This document shows positions 15,828 through 20,127 of a DNA stretch of 20,127 bases, piece by piece (position 1 is the first letter of the stretch; the number at the start of each line of letters is the position of its first letter). Origin of the DNA: Planctomycetota bacterium (GTDB lineage Bacteria; Planctomycetota; Phycisphaerae; FEN-1346); NCBI GenBank assembly GCA_026386995.1, contig JAPLMO010000375.1:1-20127 (forward strand), read 5' to 3'. The notes under the pieces were generated by a model that did not search any database, was not told the origin of the DNA, and worked only from the letters and a program-made list of their open reading frames with translations. A program made the position numbers and the translations under genes.

Positions 15828-16916
15828 ATGACCACCCAACACACCAAATCAGGTTTCCTATCAGTAAGACTCCCTCACCTGTTGGTGGCCATTGCGATGC
15901 TGTGCATGGTCGGTAGATCTGCGTTTGCGGGCTGGACGGCCGTGACCCTCCACCCTGCAGGGGCGAACCGTTCGTGTGCCTTTGGCGTTTCCGGCGGCCA
16001 GCAGGCGGGGGTTACCGACTATCACGCCAGCCTGTGGAGCGGGTCCGCCGCAAGCTGGATTGACCTCAACCCGGAAGGGGCGGCAAGTTCGACTGTCAGG
16101 GGCATCTACGGCGACCTACAGGCGGGGTACGCCTATTTTGCCGGCAACTACGGCAATCATGCCGGTCTGTGGAACGGGACTGCCGCAAGCTGGGTGGACC
16201 TCAACCCGGAAGGGTCAACGGATTCGTACTGCTATGGCGCCTTCTCCAACATGCAGGTTGGGGCAGCCATTTTTAACGGCTACAGTCACGCTGGCACTTG
16301 GCGCGGGACGGCCGCAAGCTGGTATGATCTCAACCCAACGAAAGCGATGAAGTCGTATGCGTATGACGCCTCCATCAACCAGGTCGTGGGGTATGCCCAG
16401 TTTGGCCAATTCATCACTCACGCCGGTGTGTGGTCTTTCGGAGTCTGGAATGACCTCAATCCAGAAGGGGCGGTTAGTTCGTGTGCGTATGGAGTCTCCA
16501 TCGGACAGCAGGTGGGGCGAGTGGGGAATCACGCTGCCCTGTGGAAAGGTCATGCCGGAAATTGGGTGGACCTGAACCCTGTGGGGGCGGGTGATTCGTG
16601 TGCCTACGCCATCGACAGTGGCATGCAGGTGGGGTATGCCTCCTTTAGCGGTGTCGGCACTCACGCCGGCCTGTGGAGCGGCAATGCCGATAGTTGGGTG
16701 GACCTGCATGCCTTTCTGCCCGCAGACGCATACTCAAATTCCGAGGCATTTAACCTCGACGTGTCTGCCGGCGAAATTTGGGTTTCTGGCAGCGCCACTA
16801 ACGCTTTGACAGGCCAAGGAGAGGCGATGCTGTGGCACTACGTGCCCGAGCCGGCCACGCTGAGCCTGCTGGCCCTGGGCGGCCTTGTGGCGCTCCGCCG
16901 CCGCAGGCGGAAGTAG
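15828..16916 (+). CDS. PEP-CTERM secreted protein with HA-x-W repeats (propeller-like)
   Basis: A 362-residue exported protein. The signal peptide is residues 1-34 (hydrophobic core LLVAIAMLCMV, cut after AFA). Six repeats of about 44 residues begin with HA at 66, 111, 154, 198, 235 and 279, with pattern HAGLWxGxAxSWVDLNPEG, then S-x-AYG, then QVGYA. A half repeat at the N-terminus (35-62) and a matching end strand GEAMLWHYV (332-339... ) suggest ring closure, hence seven blades. The C-terminus is a full PEP-CTERM sorting signal: VPEP (339-342), hydrophobic segment, RRRRRK. Such signals are processed by exosortase, not present here. AGGAGG (15810-15815) lies 12 bases before the ATG. Codon use is less GC-biased than in neighbouring genes. 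The ligand or role is unknown; surface or matrix protein is inferred. Confidence 0.9.
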   Translation: MTTQHTKSGFLSVRLPHLLVAIAMLCMVGRSAFAGWTAVTLHPAGANRSCAFGVSGGQQAGVTDYHASLWSGSAASWIDLNPEGAASSTVRGIYGDLQAGYAYFAGNYGNHAGLWNGTAASWVDLNPEGSTDSYCYGAFSNMQVGAAIFNGYSHAGTWRGTAASWYDLNPTKAMKSYAYDASINQVVGYAQFGQFITHAGVWSFGVWNDLNPEGAVSSCAYGVSIGQQVGRVGNHAALWKGHAGNWVDLNPVGAGDSCAYAIDSGMQVGYASFSGVGTHAGLWSGNADSWVDLHAFLPADAYSNSEAFNLDVSAGEIWVSGSATNALTGQGEAMLWHYVPEPATLSLLALGGLVALRRRRRK

Positions 16917-16939
16917 TCGGCTCTCAAACCACAACTCGG

Positions 16940-17107
16940 CTAGGCGTGCTCCTTGTCGATGCGTTTCTGCCCGCAGTCGAGGCACCGGCACCGGCGGCGG
17001 ATGATGGCCGTGTAGGGCGTGCCGTCGGCACGGAGGCCGGGGCACTTCTGGACCAGACGGCCCCAGTCGCGCTTCGGTGGTCCAAGTCTCGCAATCCCAA
17101 TGCTGAG
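16940..17107 (-). pseudogene. Fragment of a cysteine-rich (zinc-ribbon-like) protein, no start codon
   Basis: On the minus strand the frame ending in TAG at 16940-16942 reads PPKRDWGRLVQKCPGL, then TAIIRRRCRCLDCGQK and ends IDKEHA. Codons are strongly G/C-ending, as in real genes here. A TAA lies upstream at about 17108-17110, and no start codon occurs between. The cysteines resemble a zinc ribbon with one cysteine lost (CPGL where CPxC would be expected). I read it as the remnant of a small gene; the family is not recognised. The remaining stretch to 17274 shows no gene. Confidence 0.4.
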
Positions 17108-17274
17108 TTACCCGTATTTCGTATTTCGGGGGACACAATACCGATTTTCTCATTGCCCTTTCCTTGGTCGGCCGGGGCGGCGGGGCACGAGGCGTCGCGC
17201 CAGTTGCTTTTCGAGTCGCGCCAGGAATCGCCCTGAATTTCCGCGGTCCTGCGGGCGACTATTGCAGGCCGGCG

Positions 17275-17321
17275 CCGGCGAGGAGCGGTGGGAAATCCTG
17301 GAGATCAAGCCGGCGATCTGA
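17275..17321 (+). pseudogene. Displaced copy of the GreA gene 3' end (repeat R1)
   Basis: 47 bp identical to 14948-14994, encoding the terminal GEERWEILEIKPAI and stop. It has no gene body attached. It is followed by a 35-bp spacer (17322-17356) and then by the displaced hydrolase tail, which faces it. Confidence 0.88.
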
Positions 17322-17356
17322 GGCCGGGTATCCGAACTCTTGCAGTCCTATCCCTT

Positions 17357-17501
17357 CAATCACTTCGTCAGCACGATCTCGGTGATCCGCGCGTTGGCGC
17401 GGGCCGGCTTGGCCGAAAGCACGAGTTTGCCCTTCTCGCTGTCCTTGGCCGTCACGGGGAACACCAGCCACACGCCGGGGCCGTCGTGGTTCTCGAGCGT
17501 G
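17357..17501 (-). pseudogene. Displaced copy of the glycoside hydrolase 3' end (repeat R2)
   Basis: 145 bp matching 18533-18677 without gaps, with 6 mismatches. It encodes the last ~47 residues of the hydrolase, ending ITEIVLTK, with three residue changes (Y to H, T to A, Q to R by comparison with the intact gene). It is cut off at 17501 and has no start. It is the right-hand part of the presumed ancestral greA/hydrolase junction. Confidence 0.9.
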
Positions 17502-17511
17502 AAGGTTGCTT

Positions 17512-18063
17512 CTATTCGATAGGCATGCGGCACAGAAGTTTGTCTCTTATTGCCGCGAAAGCCAACGCTTCGCCCTCAGCATCGGACCACCGGGCAACTT
17601 CGGAAAGGTCTACGTCGGCGTTATATTGAACGACAAGGCGGGCTTGCTCTAAACACTGGTTGTCGTTGTGGTAGTAGTAGCCGGCCAGGCGGTCCTTGAC
17701 GCAATCTGTTGATGATAAAATGCGCAGAGTTCCAGTATCAAGTTTCATCTCTACAACTTTGCCAACCGGCTCTTGGCCGACGCTTAGCGGGGGCGGGCGG
17801 ATGTCCACTAAGAGGGTTGAGTCTTTGTGCTTGAATGCGCGTCCAGTCCGAATAAATCCAATTTCAGCCAAGGCGGGTTCGCACTTAGGCGTCTTGAACC
17901 CGGCCTCCACCACCAGGTCTAAATCGCCTGACACGTATTTGCGCTCCGCGTATATTGCGACGCACATTCCGCCGGAAAGAACGACCTCTATTCCGCGTTC
18001 TCGCAAGTGTTGAGACACGAAGGCCGCAAGTTCTGCCTCTGTCATATCGCTTACCGGCTTCAT
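17512..18063 (-). CDS. Nucleotidyltransferase-fold protein, likely toxin partner (DUF6036/AbiEii-like)
   Basis: A 183-residue cytoplasmic protein. The nucleotidyltransferase signature is present: LSGG (29-32) followed by SGDLDLVV (45-52), with the metal-binding aspartates D47 and D49 and a probable third acidic residue D87 in VDIRPPP. TDCVKDRLAGYYYHNDNQCL (119-138) is a segment typical of small nucleotidyltransferases in toxin-antitoxin-like pairs. Its ATG overlaps the stop of the upstream regulator by ATGA, so the two are co-translated. Related systems (AbiEii, MNT-type) transfer nucleotides to tRNA or to a partner protein; which target applies here is not visible. Codons are more A/T-ending than in housekeeping neighbours, consistent with transfer. 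It could instead be a solitary regulator of its partner. Confidence 0.82.
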   Translation of the reverse strand: MKPVSDMTEAELAAFVSQHLRERGIEVVLSGGMCVAIYAERKYVSGDLDLVVEAGFKTPKCEPALAEIGFIRTGRAFKHKDSTLLVDIRPPPLSVGQEPVGKVVEMKLDTGTLRILSSTDCVKDRLAGYYYHNDNQCLEQARLVVQYNADVDLSEVARWSDAEGEALAFAAIRDKLLCRMPIE

Positions 18064-18389
18064 AGCGGCTTACCAGCCAATCTGGGTCTTTGACGTGACA
18101 TCAGGAGCATATCTCTTTCCGCCGCGGGATAGAATCGTAGAGCCTTGGTTAAAAGCGCCCTGAGTTCGCCAAGAAACGGATATCTTGGGTTGAACCGGTA
18201 TAGCCGGGTACGACCGAGGCTTTCACTGTATAGAATTCCAGATTCCTCAAGCCGCCGGAGTTGTGTTTGCAGCGCGCTGAACGTCGCGCCGGTTTCCCTG
18301 GCCATTTGGCGGGGGTAGCCTTCCCCGCGGCAGTTAAGGTACATAAGCGCCCGTTCTTCGTCCTGTGATCCTAGCAACGCCTCAAGCAT
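18060..18389 (-). CDS. Winged helix-turn-helix regulator, likely antitoxin/repressor
   Basis: A 109-residue DNA-binding protein encoded first in the two-gene module. The winged helix spans about residues 10-70: RALMYLNCRGEGYPRQMARE (helices 1-2), TFSALQTQLRRLEESGIL (recognition helix) and YSESLGRTRLYRFNP (wing). A helical tail YPFLGELRALLTKALRF follows. The start is set by an unusually complete Shine-Dalgarno sequence, GGGAGGTGAT, close before the ATG. Neighbouring promoter and inverted repeats suggest self-repression, as in toxin-antitoxin operons. ArsR-like repressors have the same fold; no metal-binding cysteine pair is seen. Confidence 0.8.
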   Translation of the reverse strand: MLEALLGSQDEERALMYLNCRGEGYPRQMARETGATFSALQTQLRRLEESGILYSESLGRTRLYRFNPRYPFLGELRALLTKALRFYPAAERDMLLMSRQRPRLAGKPL

Positions 18390-18392
18390 GGC

Positions 18393-18402
18393 ATCACCTC
18401 CC
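18393..18402 (-). promoter_or_regulatory. Exceptionally strong ribosome binding site
   Basis: On the minus strand GGGAGGTGAT precedes the regulator ATG by 3 bases (core GGAGG by about 7). It is nearly fully complementary to the 16S rRNA 3' end, whereas most genes in this window have weak or partial sites. Confidence 0.65.
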
Positions 18403-18445
18403 TGGCAGGGGTACGGCTCCTGCCGTGGCCTGCAAGATTAACTGT

Positions 18446-18483
18446 GACCGGTAATACAGGTCAAACGACCTCTATCTAAGGTC
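18446..18483. promoter_or_regulatory. Operator candidate: four alternating GACCT/AGGTC half-sites
   Basis: Half-sites on the plus strand: GACCG (18446-18450), AGGTC (18458-18462), GACCT (18467-18471), AGGTC (18479-18483). The last touches the -10 box, and the predicted RNA start falls among them, so a bound regulator would block transcription of the cassette. Confidence 0.45.
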
Positions 18484-18511
18484 ATTCTATCGGATTTTCG
18501 GACGAAGTCAA
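18484..18511 (-). promoter_or_regulatory. Promoter of the regulator/nucleotidyltransferase cassette
   Basis: Minus strand: -35 TTGACT (18511-18506, 5 of 6), 16-bp spacer, -10 TAGAAT (18489-18484, 5 of 6). This is the closest match to a sigma-70 promoter seen in the window. The leader is about 90 nt. Confidence 0.6.
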
Positions 18512-18532
18512 GCAGGAAATTCTCGGATTTTC

Positions 18533-18677
18533 CAATCACTTCGTCAGCACGATCTCGGTGATCTGCGCGTTGGCGCGGGTCGGCTTGGCCGAGAGCACGA
18601 GTTTGCCCTTCTCGCTGTCCTTGGCCGTCACGGGGAACACCAGCCATACGCCGGGGCCGTCGTAGTTTTCGAGCGTG
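18533..18677 (-). repeat. Direct repeat R2, intact copy: 3' end of the glycoside hydrolase gene
   Basis: 145 bp matching 17357-17501 at a constant offset of 1176 bases, 6 mismatches, no indels. This copy is joined in frame to the hydrolase gene and supplies its stop codon (18536-18538). Confidence 0.9.
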
Positions 18678-20127
18678 CCCAGGTCCCGGCCCTGGAACGA
18701 AACTTGTGCCGCGCGGCCGAGTTTGTTCCAGTCGTGGAAGTGGGCGTACAGTTTCCCCACGAACCCTTTCGGGCACGTGATCGTGACGGCGAGGTTGTCC
18801 TGGCTGTGCCACGATGCCCCGGTGGCGTCGCGCCAGACGCCGCCGCGAACGGAGTAGTCGAAGCCATTGCCGGTAACGAGCGTCTGGTCGAACTTCGCCT
18901 CCCACGGGAATGCCTTGTCGCGCTGCGGCACGTTCATCGCCGCCTTGATGCGGAGGACCGTCGCGTCCGCCGCCTTCGGTTCTTCGCGCGTCAACTTGCT
19001 CGCGGGCAGCGCGAAAAGTTTCTCCAGCAGGTCCGCTTCAAGCGTCTGCGAGGGGTTGAACGCATCGGACGCCGCATAAGCGTACAGGCTCCGCAACATC
19101 TGCCGCGCGGCAGGGCGCTCGCCGAGGTTCTTCCTTAAGTCGATCGAGCACACCAGCAGCCGCCCTTTGCCCACCTTGGTCTCAAAGAGGTTGGCGAGCC
19201 TGTGGTTGCGGCTGAAGTTGTCGATCATCCGGACGATGGGGCGGTAGTCGGCGGGGGCGCCGTCCAGGATCACGCTCCGCGAATTCTGGAGGAGGTCGTA
19301 CCACTGCCAGTTGGTGTGCATCTCGGTCGGAAAGAGCGCCAGGGCCGGGTGCTTCGGGTCGCACAGGATGCTCATCGTCTGTGCCCCGCTCCCGGGGAAC
19401 CAGATGGGGCTCCAGAAGACGGGCGTGAAACTGCCCGGCACCGACTGGGCCGGCGTCCGCGGCGGCGGCAGGAGCAACACGCGGCCGCCCGCCTCCAGCG
19501 CGGCCTTGGCCTTATCGTCCCACGCCTCGGCCACGGTCACGCCCTCCGGCACGGGCACGTCGGTGCCGGCCGGGTAGACCCAGACGGCCCAGTCGTTGGC
19601 GATGTCCGTTCCCTTGAGGGCGACGGTGACGGTGAGTTTCGCGGGGGCCTTGACCTTCGCCAGCGGCGTCTCGATGGGGCCGAGCGACAAGAGGTTGCCT
19701 GTGGCGAGCGTCTTGCGGTCGAAGACGCCGGCGGCCACCTCGGCGCCCCGCTCGTCCTTGATACTCCAGACGGGCGCGGCGTCCTTTAAGTCCGCCGGGC
19801 CGAAGTGGGCGATCTCGGCAGCGGCCGAGAAGGTCTCGCCGGTCGTGTACGTCCGCTTTGGCATACGCAACAGCGGAACCGTGGGGCCGCAGAACCGCCG
19901 CCATTCCTCGGGCTTGATGAGGCCCTTGGAGTCCCAGAACGGGTCGAGCGTGCCCACCAGGGCCGTGCCCTGGCCGGGGAAATCGTGCAGGTCCAGCAAC
20001 TGGAACCCCGCGTGGCAGGGCGTCCGCAACAGGACCTCGATCTCCTCCTTGTACAGGCGGACCATGAAGAGGCCGGTGGCCCGCGTGAATGCGGCCGCTT
20101 GGTCCAGCAGGTTCTTCGCCTTCAGGT
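18536..20127 (-). CDS. GH2-like glycoside hydrolase / sugar-binding protein, N-terminus cut by window edge
   Basis: At least 529 residues; the frame is open to the window edge, so the visible ATG at 20065 is internal. The first part is the end of a TIM-barrel-like catalytic domain: EVLLRTPCHAGFQLLDLHDF, then PGQGTALVGTLDPFWDSKG, a segment I associate with family 2 type beta-galactosidase-like proteins of Planctomycetes and relatives. Then come immunoglobulin-like sandwiches (KRTYTTGETFSAAAEIAHFG), a region with AWDDKAKAALEAGGRVLLLP resembling an amidotransferase-like fold, and a C-terminal galactose-binding-like domain (GKLYAHFHDWNKLGRAAQVS to ITEIVLTK). The catalytic acids are outside the window. 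It probably acts on polysaccharides outside the cytoplasm, although the signal peptide is not visible. Its last 145 bp are duplicated at 17357-17501. Confidence 0.75.
   Translation of the reverse strand, partial: LKAKNLLDQAAAFTRATGLFMVRLYKEEIEVLLRTPCHAGFQLLDLHDFPGQGTALVGTLDPFWDSKGLIKPEEWRRFCGPTVPLLRMPKRTYTTGETFSAAAEIAHFGPADLKDAAPVWSIKDERGAEVAAGVFDRKTLATGNLLSLGPIETPLAKVKAPAKLTVTVALKGTDIANDWAVWVYPAGTDVPVPEGVTVAEAWDDKAKAALEAGGRVLLLPPPRTPAQSVPGSFTPVFWSPIWFPGSGAQTMSILCDPKHPALALFPTEMHTNWQWYDLLQNSRSVILDGAPADYRPIVRMIDNFSRNHRLANLFETKVGKGRLLVCSIDLRKNLGERPAARQMLRSLYAYAASDAFNPSQTLEADLLEKLFALPASKLTREEPKAADATVLRIKAAMNVPQRDKAFPWEAKFDQTLVTGNGFDYSVRGGVWRDATGASWHSQDNLAVTITCPKGFVGKLYAHFHDWNKLGRAAQVSFQGRDLGTLENYDGPGVWLVFPVTAKDSEKGKLVLSAKPTRANAQITEIVLTK

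Larger units (their letters stand above)
17502..18532 (-). other. Inserted regulator/nucleotidyltransferase cassette between hydrolase-tail repeats
   Basis: A 1031-bp segment exactly between the two R2 copies. It contains the two-gene module, its promoter and operator-like sites, and almost nothing else: 10 bp separate the left repeat from the nucleotidyltransferase stop, and the promoter -35 box ends 21 bp from the right repeat. No integrase, transposase or terminal inverted repeat is visible. Insertion is inferred from the flanking repeats and the lower GC content. Confidence 0.6.

Noticed and set aside
17101..17270. Possible remnant of a REP-associated transposase (GGGGGACACAATACCG and shifted arginine-rich frames)
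   Set aside because: The resemblance is to short motifs only, and no frame gives a convincing transposase segment.
1..20127. CRISPR array, tRNA or rRNA genes
   Set aside because: No regularly spaced direct repeats and no cloverleaf or rRNA-like stretches were seen.

Overview
This GC-rich window looks like a planctomycete chromosome, probably Phycisphaerae-like. That is inference from gene content. The clues are a PEP-CTERM secreted protein, two secreted proteins joining an alpha/alpha-toroid to DUF4159-type domains, a very long GreA fusion of the kind known from the PVC superphylum, mostly weak Shine-Dalgarno sites, and paired palindromic repeats in many spacers. No tRNA, rRNA, CRISPR array, integrase or intact transposase was seen.

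Layout. 1-1926 (minus): the N-terminal part of a YhaM-like OB/HD exoribonuclease, then an exported-type protein with a pseudopilin-like tail and an odd 5' end. 2251-7291 (plus): lysyl-tRNA synthetase, a LolC/E-like permease overlapping its LolD-like ATPase, and a branched-chain aminotransferase. 7559-12403 (minus): two tandem paralogous toroid/DUF4159 proteins. 12757-14994 (plus): the GreA fusion, read divergently from that pair with a promoter for each direction. 15626-16916: a PEP-CTERM propeller-like protein with its own promoter, a leader of about 165 nt and a terminator-like hairpin. 17512-18389 (minus): a winged-helix regulator and a nucleotidyltransferase overlapping by ATGA, resembling a toxin-antitoxin pair. 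18536-20127 (minus): the C-terminal part of a GH2-like glycoside hydrolase.

The most striking structure is at 14948-18677. The last 47 bp of the GreA gene recur exactly at 17275-17321. The last ~142 coding bases of the glycoside hydrolase recur at 17357-17501 (145-bp repeat, 6 mismatches). The two spare tails lie 35 bp apart, tail to tail, as expected for an ancestral convergent greA/hydrolase junction. The simplest reading is two separate insertions, each into the 3' end of one neighbour, each leaving that neighbour whole and a displaced tail beyond the insert. One insert carries the PEP-CTERM gene, the other the regulator/nucleotidyltransferase pair. Both are visibly less GC-rich than their surroundings. 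A metagenome assembly chimera is the main alternative.

Five intergenic spacers in the rest of the window carry inverted pairs of short palindromes (REPIN-like doublets), and one carries a single copy. I noticed none inside the two inserts.
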